From Cryomorphaceae bacterium (lineage in GTDB: Bacteria; Bacteroidota; Bacteroidia; Flavobacteriales_G; Salibacteraceae), in the NCBI GenBank assembly GCA_003564735.1, contig PXEK01000179.1:1-20401 (forward strand): a DNA stretch of 20,401 nt, read 5' to 3'. Below the pieces are notes generated by a model. The model did no database searches. It was not told where the DNA came from and saw nothing but the letters and a program-made list of their open reading frames with translations. The translations under genes were made by a program, and so were the position numbers. Position 1 is the stretch's first letter; every line of letters starts with the position of its first letter. Positions 5,557 to 13,862 of the stretch are shown piece after piece.

Positions 5557-7833
5557 TTACTTCACATAAACTTTCTCAGCCTCTATTTCTCCGTTATCGT
5601 ATTCAAAACGCACAATAAAAATTCCGCTTTTGAGCTGAGGTGTTTGACGCACATCACCGCTTTCGATGTTTTGCAGCAACACTACTTCTCTGCCACTCAA
5701 GTCGTAAACTCTTGCGGCTTTTATTCTGCGCGGTGTGGAGTTCAATATCTCAAATCGGCCGGTAGATGAAATAAGCTGCGGGTTTAAATCCTCTTCAACT
5801 CCCTCGACAGGTGCCTCATTATCACTCAACTTCACCAAAAGTTCAAACCTATATTGGTCAGAGCCCTGCTCATAATCAAACTCCACCTCAACTCCTTTTT
5901 TGAGCTCGGTTACTTTAGAGCGTTTTTTGTCGTGCAAAAAGAACCGATAGGGTGAGCCGGCGCTAACCGAATCGGCAGATATAGAAAGAGTTGTATCAGT
6001 ATGGTGTTCTACTGCCAAAGGAATGCGCTTATCTTCAACAATTGACGGCGGCGTTACAGATTGAAATACGTATTCCCCGGAATCAATCAAACTGTAAAAA
6101 TTTGTGCCGTTAGGGTTTTGCATTTTAGACGCGTCAAACAAGTTATCAAGACCGTCATCGGCAAGTGGAGATAAATACAATCGAGTTCTATCAATGAAGT
6201 CGGCGGCTTTTAACTTTAAATATACCTCTCCGGCTGAGGGTGTTCCGAATCTCAATATAGAAGTTGAGCTGTGACTGCGCATTGCGTTTGTAAACTCAAT
6301 CGTGGCATCAGCATTTGCTTGCACCCAAAAACCTTGGCAAGAAGTCAGCATTAGGGGATCGCTATCATTGTAGGATAAATAGGCCGACGAATCGTTGTGC
6401 CATAAATGCACCACATTTACCAGCTGAGTGGAATTATGACTAAGGAAACTCGATGCCCCAATATTTGAAGGATATGGGTTACCCAATAAATTCCAATCGG
6501 TTCCGGACCAATTTGAAGAGGTAATTCCGGGCGCAAAAACAGACGTTGGAATAGTGCCGTTATTCACAGCTTGCGATGTAAATTCGCGAGTTCCCGACGT
6601 ATTATTCCCCGGAACAAAGTAACCCACGCCGTCACTCATCACGCCATCTGCATTCGCAATTAAATTTGAAGCAGAAAAACTGTAGGGTGTTCCCGTTTCA
6701 TTTTCAGGATTTAGCGTTGCAAAATCATACTTCCAATTTTGAACTGTTGCATCAAAAACAAACACGTCATACAAGTTGGCAAGGGGAAAAACCTCTGTAA
6801 TATTTTGACCCGGCGTGGGAGAAGACCACATATTGTATTTCATAATATCTTGAGTTCCATCTTTTTCAACAATAAACAAACCTTCGCCGCTATTTTGAGA
6901 TAATGAACCGGTTTGAATCAATGATGCACTATTTTCAATTGTTACAACGCCGGAATTAGTCACACTGTCTGCAGTTTCTATTGAGAAACCCGAAGCAATG
7001 GTTACACGCCCCAAAGAACCTACATTTAAAGTAATGGACTCAATATTTGAGGTAACTAATAAAGTATCCAACACTACAGCATGCTTAGTAGCATCCGGTA
7101 AACCATTGTTCCAAACACCTTTTCTCCTGACTGTAACATTAGAAATTTCACCCGAGGCTCCAATACTGCCCAAATTCACGGGACTTGTTAAATCACATGA
7201 TTCACAACCATTTATATTACCACCGTTACTATTTATAAATGTTCCTGACTTATAAGTTATTACTCCAACTCCATATATACTTGTCTCATTAGTTATCACT
7301 GCATTATTGCATAACGAAAGTGTGCCGTTAATTACAACACTTGATATTCCTTCAAAATGGATTTCCGCATTTACACACCCAATAATTTGACCGTCTAAAA
7401 ATAAATTGCCGCGATTTACAAAGGTTCCGTTTTGGCCAAACTCAAAAAGACCCCCGGCATTTAAAATAAATGAACCTGTGTTCTCTATCGTAATGGTAAA
7501 GCCGTTAGGAGCATTAATTTCACCCCCCTCCGCTACAACAATTTCAGATTCAATCGTTCTTGACGCATTATTAGCTGAAATAGTAACTACACCTCCGTCA
7601 TCAACATATAAATAAGACCCGGGATTGTACGTTCGGGAGTTCCCGGAAGCAGTGATACTGTGATGAATAAAAATAGAATCAACACCTAAAACGGGATCGG
7701 CGCAATTACAATCTACACCTCCCTTAGTATAACTCCAATTAGGTGTTGCGCCGCCCGAAATAGTATGATATTGAACAGCATTAAGCTGAACCGCAATAAA
7801 TATGATTAGCGGAAAGAATAGTGCTTTTTTCAT
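5557..7833 (-). CDS. T9SS-exported surface protein, downstream paralogue
   Basis: I start this 758-residue protein at the ATG at 7831-7833, where MKKALFFPLIIFIAVQLNA is a clear signal peptide; an in-frame ATG 15 codons upstream would bury it. The mature N-terminus (QYHTISGG, then DCNC) is shared with the upstream neighbour. Residues about 75-320 are beta-rich, Asn/Gly-rich and solenoid-like. Next come WNLLGNPYPSN (448-458) and CQGFWVQA (499-506), motifs common in large exported Bacteroidota proteins. A block at about 570-670 (GEYVFQSVTPPS, VEDKRIPLAVEHHTD) is nearly identical to the neighbour's. The end, about 685-758, is a type A T9SS sorting domain (ARVYDLSGREVVLLQN, closing with EAEKVYVK). 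The product is probably cell-surface or secreted. No enzymatic motif is visible, so function is unknown. It lies 63 bp after its paralogue and may be co-transcribed. Confidence 0.93.
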   Translation of the reverse strand: MKKALFFPLIIFIAVQLNAVQYHTISGGATPNWSYTKGGVDCNCADPVLGVDSIFIHHSITASGNSRTYNPGSYLYVDDGGVVTISANNASRTIESEIVVAEGGEINAPNGFTITIENTGSFILNAGGLFEFGQNGTFVNRGNLFLDGQIIGCVNAEIHFEGISSVVINGTLSLCNNAVITNETSIYGVGVITYKSGTFINSNGGNINGCESCDLTSPVNLGSIGASGEISNVTVRRKGVWNNGLPDATKHAVVLDTLLVTSNIESITLNVGSLGRVTIASGFSIETADSVTNSGVVTIENSASLIQTGSLSQNSGEGLFIVEKDGTQDIMKYNMWSSPTPGQNITEVFPLANLYDVFVFDATVQNWKYDFATLNPENETGTPYSFSASNLIANADGVMSDGVGYFVPGNNTSGTREFTSQAVNNGTIPTSVFAPGITSSNWSGTDWNLLGNPYPSNIGASSFLSHNSTQLVNVVHLWHNDSSAYLSYNDSDPLMLTSCQGFWVQANADATIEFTNAMRSHSSTSILRFGTPSAGEVYLKLKAADFIDRTRLYLSPLADDGLDNLFDASKMQNPNGTNFYSLIDSGEYVFQSVTPPSIVEDKRIPLAVEHHTDTTLSISADSVSAGSPYRFFLHDKKRSKVTELKKGVEVEFDYEQGSDQYRFELLVKLSDNEAPVEGVEEDLNPQLISSTGRFEILNSTPRRIKAARVYDLSGREVVLLQNIESGDVRQTPQLKSGIFIVRFEYDNGEIEAEKVYVK

Positions 7834-7851
7834 TATAATGCTTTTTTTATC

Positions 7852-7878
7852 TAAACATAAAAGCATAATAACGAGCAA
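7852..7878 (-). promoter_or_regulatory. Possible promoter between the two paralogous surface genes
   Basis: On the minus strand TATGTTTA (7852-7859) matches the TAnnTTTG box except for its last base. A TTG (7876-7878) lies 16 bases upstream, close to the expected -33 position. This would give the downstream paralogue its own start site about 10 bases before its ATG. The match is imperfect and read-through from the upstream paralogue is equally possible. Confidence 0.35.
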
Positions 7879-7896
7879 TTCGCAAAACTTGTTCCC

Positions 7897-10263
7897 CTAC
7901 TTCACATAAACCTTTTCGGCTTCAACCGCTCCGCTTTCGTACTCAAAGCGCACAATGAAAATACCGCTTTTGAGTTGAGGTGTTTGCCGTACAGAGCCCG
8001 CTTCAATATTTTGAAGTAACGCCATTTCCCTGCCGCTTAAATCATAAACTCTTGCGGTTTTTATGGTTTGCGGTGTGGAATTCAAAATCTCAAACCTGCC
8101 TGTTGAAGAAATCAGTTGCGGGTTTAAATCACCCCCGGCATCTTCGGGTGCGGTTTCGCTTTGATTCAATTTTACCAATAGTTCAAAACGGTATTGGTCA
8201 GAACCCGACTCATAATCAAACTCCACCTCAACTCCTTTTTTCAGCTCTGTTACTTGAGATTGTTTTTTGTCATGCAAATAGAACAGATAAGGAGAGCCGC
8301 CGGTAACCGAATCGGCAGAAATGGTAAGAACCGTATCGGTGTGATGTTCCACCGCCAACGAAATACGCTTATCTTCAACTAGTGACGGCGGCGTTACCGA
8401 TTGAAATACGTATTCCCCCGAATCAATCAAACTGTAAAAATTTGTGCCGTTGGCATTTTGCATTTTATTGGCATCAAAAAGATCATCAATACCGTCTTCA
8501 GCTAATTCACTTACGTAAACGCGCAAGGGGTCATTAAAACCACCGGTATTCAAGTTTAAATATACTGTGGGTGCATAAACACCTCCCGATCTGAATGTGG
8601 CACCGGCATCAAACTCACGCATGGTATTATTAAATTCAACCGTTCCGTTCCCCGTTGCCTGTATCCAAAAACCTTGACACGCTGCTAAAGTAGAATCGTC
8701 AGAATTATTACAACTCAAATAAGAGCCATCTGCATTATTATACAAATAGATACAATTGGTAATAATGCCCGTGTTTTGATTGATAAAATCAGAAACGGAC
8801 AAACCCGAGGGGTATGGATTACCTACTAAATTCCAATCAGAACCGGTCCAATTGCCCGAGGGAATGCCGGGTGCGTAAACAGGTACGGTAATATCGCCGT
8901 TGTGAATGCTGTTTCCTTCAAATACTCGTGCCGGCTTAACGGAATTTCCGGGAATAAAGTATCCCGTACCGGGGTTCATTATCCCGTTTGCCCCGGAAAT
9001 AAGATCTGAACTTGAAAATTGAAAAGGTTGGCCGGTATTATTCGATGGTGTCTGCGTTCCGTAATCGTATTTCCACTGTTGATTTTGAGCATCAAATACA
9101 AATATATCGTACAAATTCACTAGGTCAAAAACTTCGGTGATTTGTTGCCCCGGCATAGGCGCAGACCACACATTAAATTGATTTGCACTTGCAGAAAATC
9201 CGGCTTTTTCAACAATATAAGTTCCGTCTCCGGTATTAACCGCAGTCCCCGTTTGAACTAATGCCGCTTGGTTTTCCAATTTTAAAACTCCGGCATTATC
9301 AACTCCTTCCGATACTTCTATGTACTCTCCCGAAGCCACAACCAATTCAGCACCATAGGCTATCGCAAGCGATTTTGCGGTAAATCCGGCGTTTGCAATA
9401 AATTCACCAAATATCACAGCGTTTAGGGTTGTAGTAGGAGTTCCGTTACTCCAATTGTTACCGTCCCAAAGGGTCACGTCCGATAACTCACCCGAAGGCG
9501 AAATACCGCCTAAATAAAGGGGACTGTCTGTGTTACAAGATGTGCAACCATTTAAAGCTCCTGCATTATTAATGCTTCCCGTATTGTAAACTATAGCTCC
9601 CGTTCCCGTAATATTCGTTTGATTTGTGCCGCTAATACTGCCTGAGGTTATTAATCCATTCACTTCAAAGGTTTCATCTGTGCTTGACCCCCAGATCGTT
9701 AAATTTAATGCGTTTTGAATATCCCAGTTTCCGTTTACTTCCATGTAGGTAGTTGAATTGTTAAGGGTAATACTTAAATCATTTGCTTCTACATTGCCGT
9801 TGCCGATAAATTCACCATTATTTAGTGTAATACTGAAGTTATTTCCCGCCGTGATTATTCCGCCCTCTTCAATTTCAAAATACGCGTTACCTGAGTTCAA
9901 ATCAATAGAGAAATTGTTTCCTACGGATAGCTCTCCTCCGTATTTGATAACAAAACTTTCGTTCCCTCCTAATGCAGTAGTGCGGTTGTTTCCGATTATA
10001 TTCAATACGCCGCCGTTCTCAATTACAATTCGACCCGAGTTTGACCAGTTTGAGGTATTAGAATTGCGATTTACACTGTGATGAATGACCAGTGTGTCGT
10101 TTGCAGGCCAATTTTGAGGAGAACAATTACAGTCCGCCCCCCCTTGTGTGTGGCTCCAATTAGGATTTCCTCCTCCCGAAATAGTGTGATACTGAGTTGC
10201 ACCGGCATTTGTAAAATATATAGAAAATAAAAGGCACAAATAAAAATGTATTCTGTTCATCAT
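7897..10263 (-). CDS. T9SS-exported surface protein, upstream paralogue
   Basis: I start this 788-residue protein at the ATG at 10261-10263; a second ATG follows immediately. The signal peptide is MMNRIHFYLCLLFSIYFTNA, then a mature N-terminus (QYHTISGG, DCNC) like its neighbour's. Residues about 75-250 form a solenoid-like series of Asn/Gly-rich strands, with recurring NNFSIDLN, NNFSITLN and NDLSITLN units separated by EEGG/NGN turns. Then come WNLVGNPYPSG and CQGFWIQA, the near-identical block around GEYVFQSVTPPSLVEDKR, and a T9SS type A sorting domain closing with EAEKVYVK. Its repeats suggest a beta-helix-type adhesin or matrix protein, but no catalytic or binding motif is visible. Upstream, the 408-bp gap carries a weak -7 box. 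The paralogy with the downstream gene is directly visible; export by T9SS is inferred from the C-terminal domain. Confidence 0.93.
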   Translation of the reverse strand: MMNRIHFYLCLLFSIYFTNAGATQYHTISGGGNPNWSHTQGGADCNCSPQNWPANDTLVIHHSVNRNSNTSNWSNSGRIVIENGGVLNIIGNNRTTALGGNESFVIKYGGELSVGNNFSIDLNSGNAYFEIEEGGIITAGNNFSITLNNGEFIGNGNVEANDLSITLNNSTTYMEVNGNWDIQNALNLTIWGSSTDETFEVNGLITSGSISGTNQTNITGTGAIVYNTGSINNAGALNGCTSCNTDSPLYLGGISPSGELSDVTLWDGNNWSNGTPTTTLNAVIFGEFIANAGFTAKSLAIAYGAELVVASGEYIEVSEGVDNAGVLKLENQAALVQTGTAVNTGDGTYIVEKAGFSASANQFNVWSAPMPGQQITEVFDLVNLYDIFVFDAQNQQWKYDYGTQTPSNNTGQPFQFSSSDLISGANGIMNPGTGYFIPGNSVKPARVFEGNSIHNGDITVPVYAPGIPSGNWTGSDWNLVGNPYPSGLSVSDFINQNTGIITNCIYLYNNADGSYLSCNNSDDSTLAACQGFWIQATGNGTVEFNNTMREFDAGATFRSGGVYAPTVYLNLNTGGFNDPLRVYVSELAEDGIDDLFDANKMQNANGTNFYSLIDSGEYVFQSVTPPSLVEDKRISLAVEHHTDTVLTISADSVTGGSPYLFYLHDKKQSQVTELKKGVEVEFDYESGSDQYRFELLVKLNQSETAPEDAGGDLNPQLISSTGRFEILNSTPQTIKTARVYDLSGREMALLQNIEAGSVRQTPQLKSGIFIVRFEYESGAVEAEKVYVK

Positions 10264-10330
10264 GTTTTTTACAGTGAGTTTGGATGCTTTGCAAGCAATA
10301 TTTATACCGGAAGATGAACGACAGAATGCC

Positions 10331-10338
10331 AAAATGTA
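10331..10338 (-). promoter_or_regulatory. Weak -7 box for the upstream surface-protein gene
   Basis: On the minus strand TACATTTT fits TAnnTTTG at all but the last base, followed by GGC. It would give a leader of roughly 60 bases. No clear -33 element is seen. Confidence 0.35.
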
Positions 10339-10580
10339 AATGGACAATCTTTTTTTTAAACAATAGAAAAGCCGATTTTTATCCTGCCGGTATGAATTGC
10401 ATCAAAAAGGAATGAGTGGCAAAATTCAGGAATGAAAAACAGAAGGTTGTGTGGGTATTTTATTCGAAATATTTTATCCCGGGTGTAGCCTTTTTACTCA
10501 TCCCTATTTGAAGGCTCGGCAAACGTCTCGTTTTTGGAAAACCCGGTTCAATATGAAACAAAATGAGTAGGGCGGGTGAT

Positions 10581-10612
10581 AAAAAAAGCCGATTTAAAAA
10601 TCGGCTTTTTTT
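10581..10612. terminator. Intrinsic terminator downstream of the photolyase gene
   Basis: The 13-bp arms AAAAAAAGCCGAT (10581-10593) and ATCGGCTTTTTTT (10600-10612) pair perfectly around a six-base loop. With an A-run on one side and a T-run on the other, it can work in both directions. It lies about 60 bp past the photolyase stop codon, so it most likely ends that minus-strand transcript. Confidence 0.85.
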
Positions 10613-10671
10613 TATTTTGGCGGACACATCGTCCGGTGAGTAATTCGTATGTCTTTGACTTCTTTGGTGCT

Positions 10672-12072
10672 TTAGTCCCAATCGCCCAACTTGATAGGGT
10701 CGGGGAAATTCGAAGCCGCTTTCTTTCGCTGCGCTTTACTGAGCATAGGCCAGCGAATCAGCTCATCATCACTCACATCGCTTAACTCCGGAACCCACTT
10801 TTTTATGTACTCAACGGTACCTTTATGTTCTGTGATGGTGCTTACAGGATTTACATATTGTGATTTAGTGCGGGTATGCCCCACTTGCGCAACTCTTGAC
10901 CAATTCGCATAATTATTATAAACATCGTAATCAATCAGTAGTGATCTAAACCAAGCCGCACCAACACGCCAATCTATACCCAAATCATGGGTTAGATATG
11001 AAGCCACAACTTCTCTTCCTTTTGAAGACATGTAACCCGTGGCGGCAATTTCCCTCATATTGGCATCAACCAGTGGAATACCGGTACGACCTTCTTTCCA
11101 GCGCTTTTCAAGAGTTTCATCCCTTTTCCACTCCTTTTCCTCATTTAAAAAGCCCGATGCTGAAAATAACTCTTCTCCTTTCACCAAAGCCAGCGCCCTG
11201 GAATACTCCCTTTGTAAAAGCAATAACTTGATCCAATAAGAATTTCGATCTTTTTTGTGTTTCTCTAATTTGTTAACCGCGTACCAAACCTCATTTGGCG
11301 ACAGACACCCCGTAGAAAGATAAGCTGAAAGTTTGGTGCTTATATTATTGCCTTCGAATCTGTTGCGCTTAAAGAAAAAGTTAACCACCGATCGTGATTC
11401 CAAAACATAGTGCTTCAGTCTCTCTTGCGCCGCATCTTCGCCCCCCTTCCAATCAAAAGCTGAGCGTTTATCTTTTGCCGGCTCTTGAAAACCAAAGTGC
11501 GAAAGTGAAGGAATTTCACCCACGTCTTTAAAAGGTGCAGAGGTTAGTCTCTCCGGACTGTGAACAGGCTCATGCACATGACAGTGAGCCTCCACCTTTT
11601 TGCGAAAAGATGTGAAAATCTCAGGCATTTTTGTCAATGGGTTGAACGGCAGCAGTTCAGAGTCAAAGAGATTAGAAACATACTTTCTCCTGTACAACGC
11701 TCCCGTTTTTAAAGCTAACTGCTTATCTGTAGCGATTTGGCGAGGTGTTATTCCTCTAGACCCCAAAATTAAATCCACTTCATACTCTTGTGCCAATTGA
11801 GTGAGTATTTCGGGCGGGGTTCCCATTCTAACGACTAAATTTGAGCCCAGCTTTTTAAGGTTAACTCTCAAGTTTTCAACACACTCTAGAAGGAATTTGG
11901 TTCGGTACACATTTGTTTTTATGTTGCCGTATTCGTCCCTCTCCCAATCGGTATCATCAAATATAAAAACCGGAACTATTTTGTCAAATTCCCTTGAAGC
12001 CGAACTGAGCAAGTGATTATCAGAGATTCGTAAATTATCTCTAAACCATATAATTGCTGCTTTTTTTCGCAT
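10672..12072 (-). CDS. DASH-like cryptochrome / DNA photolyase, divergent
   Basis: Photolyases repair UV-induced pyrimidine dimers with light, using FAD; DASH cryptochromes are a related group acting mainly on single-stranded DNA or as light sensors. The 466-residue protein starts at the ATG at 12070-12072, giving MRKKAAIIWFRDNLRISDNH, the usual family opening; the longer in-frame start only adds an atypical tail. The photolyase alpha/beta domain covers about 1-135 and the FAD domain about 190-430. FAD-domain motifs include GCLSPNEVW, TGIPLVDANMRE (330-341), GREVVASYLTHDLGIDWR and NNYANW (386-391). At Q287 the family's WR[DE][FY] motif reads QREY, and the loop usually DPREDRxFN in DASH proteins is GHTRTKSQYVN. 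The gene has its own promoter and terminator. Photolyase/cryptochrome superfamily is certain; DASH subfamily is likely; substrate is uncertain. Confidence 0.92.
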   Translation of the reverse strand: MRKKAAIIWFRDNLRISDNHLLSSASREFDKIVPVFIFDDTDWERDEYGNIKTNVYRTKFLLECVENLRVNLKKLGSNLVVRMGTPPEILTQLAQEYEVDLILGSRGITPRQIATDKQLALKTGALYRRKYVSNLFDSELLPFNPLTKMPEIFTSFRKKVEAHCHVHEPVHSPERLTSAPFKDVGEIPSLSHFGFQEPAKDKRSAFDWKGGEDAAQERLKHYVLESRSVVNFFFKRNRFEGNNISTKLSAYLSTGCLSPNEVWYAVNKLEKHKKDRNSYWIKLLLLQREYSRALALVKGEELFSASGFLNEEKEWKRDETLEKRWKEGRTGIPLVDANMREIAATGYMSSKGREVVASYLTHDLGIDWRVGAAWFRSLLIDYDVYNNYANWSRVAQVGHTRTKSQYVNPVSTITEHKGTVEYIKKWVPELSDVSDDELIRWPMLSKAQRKKAASNFPDPIKLGDWD

Positions 12073-12121
12073 GTAAATTTTTAAATTAAAATGAGTTTTT
12101 GCTATGCCGTTTTTCCGCTTA

Positions 12122-12129
12122 CAAATGTA
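12122..12129 (-). promoter_or_regulatory. Bacteroidota -7 box for the photolyase gene
   Basis: On the minus strand the bases are TACATTTG, an exact TAnnTTTG match. The leader to the ATG at 12072 would be about 45 bases. The box lies inside the longer in-frame extension upstream of that ATG, which argues against the longer start. Confidence 0.6.
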
Positions 12130-12229
12130 AAAAGCTCGCACACCCCGGGTGTCTTAAAAAGAGCAAAAAATCGTTCTATTGTACAATTTAATGTTAATGC
12201 GGAGTTTGTTCTCTAACGTTTACAATAAA

Positions 12230-12257
12230 AAAAGCCGTGAAGAACTTCACGGCTTTT
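12230..12257 (-). terminator. Intrinsic terminator of tRNA-His
   Basis: Read on the minus strand, AAAAGCCGTGAAG (12257-12245) pairs perfectly with CTTCACGGCTTTT (12242-12230), followed by further T residues. The hairpin starts 9 bases after the tRNA 3' end, so it ends the tRNA transcript. Confidence 0.88.
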
Positions 12258-12265
12258 ACTTAAGG

Positions 12266-12340
12266 GGTGGAAGATCGGACTTGAACCGACGACCTCCTGA
12301 ACCACAATCAGGCGTTCTAACCAACTGAACTACAACCACC
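12266..12340 (-). tRNA. tRNA-His (anticodon GTG)
   Basis: The minus strand folds as a tRNA. It has a D stem GTTC/GAAC, an anticodon stem CCTGA/TCAGG with loop TTGTGGT (anticodon GTG at 12305-12303), and a T stem GTCGG/CCGAT with loop TTCAAGT. An extra 5' G at 12340 (position -1) faces C73 at 12266, the identity feature of tRNA-His. CCA is not encoded (CCT follows C73). The acceptor stem GTGGTTG/CTTCCAC leaves two adjacent U:U oppositions (5:68 and 6:67). It is a single-gene unit with its own -7 box and terminator. Confidence 0.95.
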
Positions 12341-12353
12341 ATTTTTGCGTTTG

Positions 12354-12361
12354 CAAATGTA
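12354..12361 (-). promoter_or_regulatory. Bacteroidota -7 box for tRNA-His
   Basis: On the minus strand the bases are TACATTTG, an exact TAnnTTTG match 13 bases upstream of the tRNA 5' end. This gives a very short 5' leader for RNase P to remove. Confidence 0.6.
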
Positions 12362-12531
12362 CAAAAAAACAGATTACATTAATCATAAATCATTTATTTA
12401 TTTTTTTCTCTCACCCGTCCGTTATCACTAGTTTAGAACAGCTCTAAATAAGGGCCTGCCGCGCCCGGTTTACAATCTTATGACACTTTTCTCAAGCCAT
12501 AAAATCATTTTTGCCGCCCAAAATAAGAAAA

Positions 12532-13761
12532 TTGGATCACTTTAAAGTTATAGCGTTTACACATTCCACCGTGGGAATTGAAAAAGTGTCAAAACTGTTC
12601 ATCGGTGAAGACGAATACGTCGACAGGTTGGTTCCTTTCAAAGAAATGCTCCAACTCGACGAATTCATGTTCTTGGCTACATGCAACCGGGCGGAGTTTT
12701 ACTTTAACACACACCGCCCCGTAAACAACAGCTTTTTACGCAAGTTTTTCACCAAACTGTATCCCGACTGGTCGGAAAGAGATGTTGACAAAGCCGTGGA
12801 CATGTCGAGCGTCGTTGACGGTATAGACGCCGTGAGGCACATGTTTCGCGTTGCGGCATCTCTAGATTCACTGGTGGTGGGAGAAAGAGAGATTTTGAGC
12901 CAGCTTAGAAAAGCTTTTCAAAAAAGTAAAGACTTGAGTTTAACCGGGGATTTCCTCAACTTGGCGGTGCGAAAAACCATTGAGTCATCTAAGAAAGTTT
13001 TTACTGAGACCGACATCGCAAGTCGGCCCGTTTCCGTAGTTAACTTGGCTTACAAAGAACTCTCTGATCGATACATTTCTCCCGATTCACCCATTATTGT
13101 TGTGGGTGCGGGCGTCACCAACAAAGCTATGTTATACCGCTTGAAAAAAGCGGGTTACCACAACTTTTACATTTTCAATAGAACGTTCTCCAACGCAGAG
13201 GCACTAGCTAATGAGGTGGGCGGCACTCCCTATCCCCTTTCGGCATTATCAGACTTTAAAAAGCCCTTTGCCGCCCTTATCACGTGCACCGGCGCTCCAA
13301 ATATCGTCATCACGGAAAGTATGTACGCCGGCCTAATTGGTTCTGACCAAAATATAAAACCTATTGTCGATTTGGCGGTACCCAATGACCTAGACCCTCA
13401 GGTTTCTAAAAACCACGATGTTGACCTCATAGAGATTAAAGGGCTTAAAGAAATTGCCGAAAAAAATATGGCTCGCAGGCGGCAGTCCATCGTGGATTGT
13501 GAGCGCATCATCGACGAAAAACTTAAAGAGTTTGATGAAGTTTATCAAGAACGCCAAATTGAATTGGCCATGCGTGAAATTCCAACGGAAATAAAAAACG
13601 TAAAAACAAAGGCATTAGATGAGGTTTTCGCCAAACAAATGGTGGGGCTCGACGACGAATCAAAAGCCTTAGTTACGAATATTTTGTCTTACATGGAGAA
13701 AAAAGTTAACGCCATAACCATGAAAAAAGCCAAGCAAATTATGTTGGAAAAAAGGAGGTGA
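12532..13761 (+). CDS. hemA: Glutamyl-tRNA reductase
   Basis: HemA reduces glutamyl-tRNA(Glu) to glutamate-1-semialdehyde with NADPH, the first committed step of tetrapyrrole synthesis by the C5 route. Starting from the TTG at 12532 (DHFKVIAFTHST follows) the protein has 409 residues. The catalytic cysteine lies in LATCNRAEFYF (C51), the conserved GEREILSQLRKAF follows (117-129), and the NADPH-binding loop is VVGAGVTNKA (190-199). The C-terminal dimerisation helix is intact. There is no ATG near the N-terminus: the choices are TTG at 12511 or 12532. The upstream TTG falls in a near-match to the -7 box (CATTTTTG), so I favour 12532. hemC follows after 182 bp with its own promoter, and hemD after that. 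Product is certain; the exact start is not. Confidence 0.95.
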   Translation: MDHFKVIAFTHSTVGIEKVSKLFIGEDEYVDRLVPFKEMLQLDEFMFLATCNRAEFYFNTHRPVNNSFLRKFFTKLYPDWSERDVDKAVDMSSVVDGIDAVRHMFRVAASLDSLVVGEREILSQLRKAFQKSKDLSLTGDFLNLAVRKTIESSKKVFTETDIASRPVSVVNLAYKELSDRYISPDSPIIVVGAGVTNKAMLYRLKKAGYHNFYIFNRTFSNAEALANEVGGTPYPLSALSDFKKPFAALITCTGAPNIVITESMYAGLIGSDQNIKPIVDLAVPNDLDPQVSKNHDVDLIEIKGLKEIAEKNMARRRQSIVDCERIIDEKLKEFDEVYQERQIELAMREIPTEIKNVKTKALDEVFAKQMVGLDDESKALVTNILSYMEKKVNAITMKKAKQIMLEKRR

Positions 13762-13763
13762 TC
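13751..13763 (+). promoter_or_regulatory. Perfect 13-base anti-16S (Shine-Dalgarno) match at the hemA stop
   Basis: AAAGGAGGTGATC is the exact complement of the typical bacterial 16S rRNA 3' end and overlaps the hemA stop (TGA, 13759-13761). It encodes Lys-Arg-Arg-stop, so it could be coincidence of codon choice. No ATG, GTG or TTG start lies at SD distance. An ATT at 13764 opens a 30-codon frame ending with TAA at 13854-13856. That frame resembles no protein I recognise, so I do not call a gene. Confidence 0.4.
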
Positions 13764-13862
13764 ATTTCGGTCAGAACCCCCAACATTCACACCACTAAAG
13801 AAAGTTTTGGTAAAACTGAAAGGCCGGTGGGTAAAATGCCGTTTCGTGTCGAATAATCATTG

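Larger units (their letters stand above)
10264..10671. other. Gene-free stretch between photolyase and surface-protein genes
   Basis: This 408-bp stretch has no convincing coding frame. It contains a weak minus-strand -7 box (10331-10338) and a bidirectional terminator (10581-10612). A small stem (CGGAC/GTCCG, 10621-10635) is too short to call. I see nothing else structured in it. Confidence 0.6.

Noticed and set aside
9758..10081. Plus-strand 107-codon frame over the upstream surface-protein gene
   Set aside because: It mirrors the repeated Asn/Gly-rich codons of the minus-strand gene and has no independent support.
13764..13856. ATT-started 30-codon frame after hemA as a small gene
   Set aside because: No standard start codon and no recognisable product. 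Kept only as part of a finding, not annotated as a gene.
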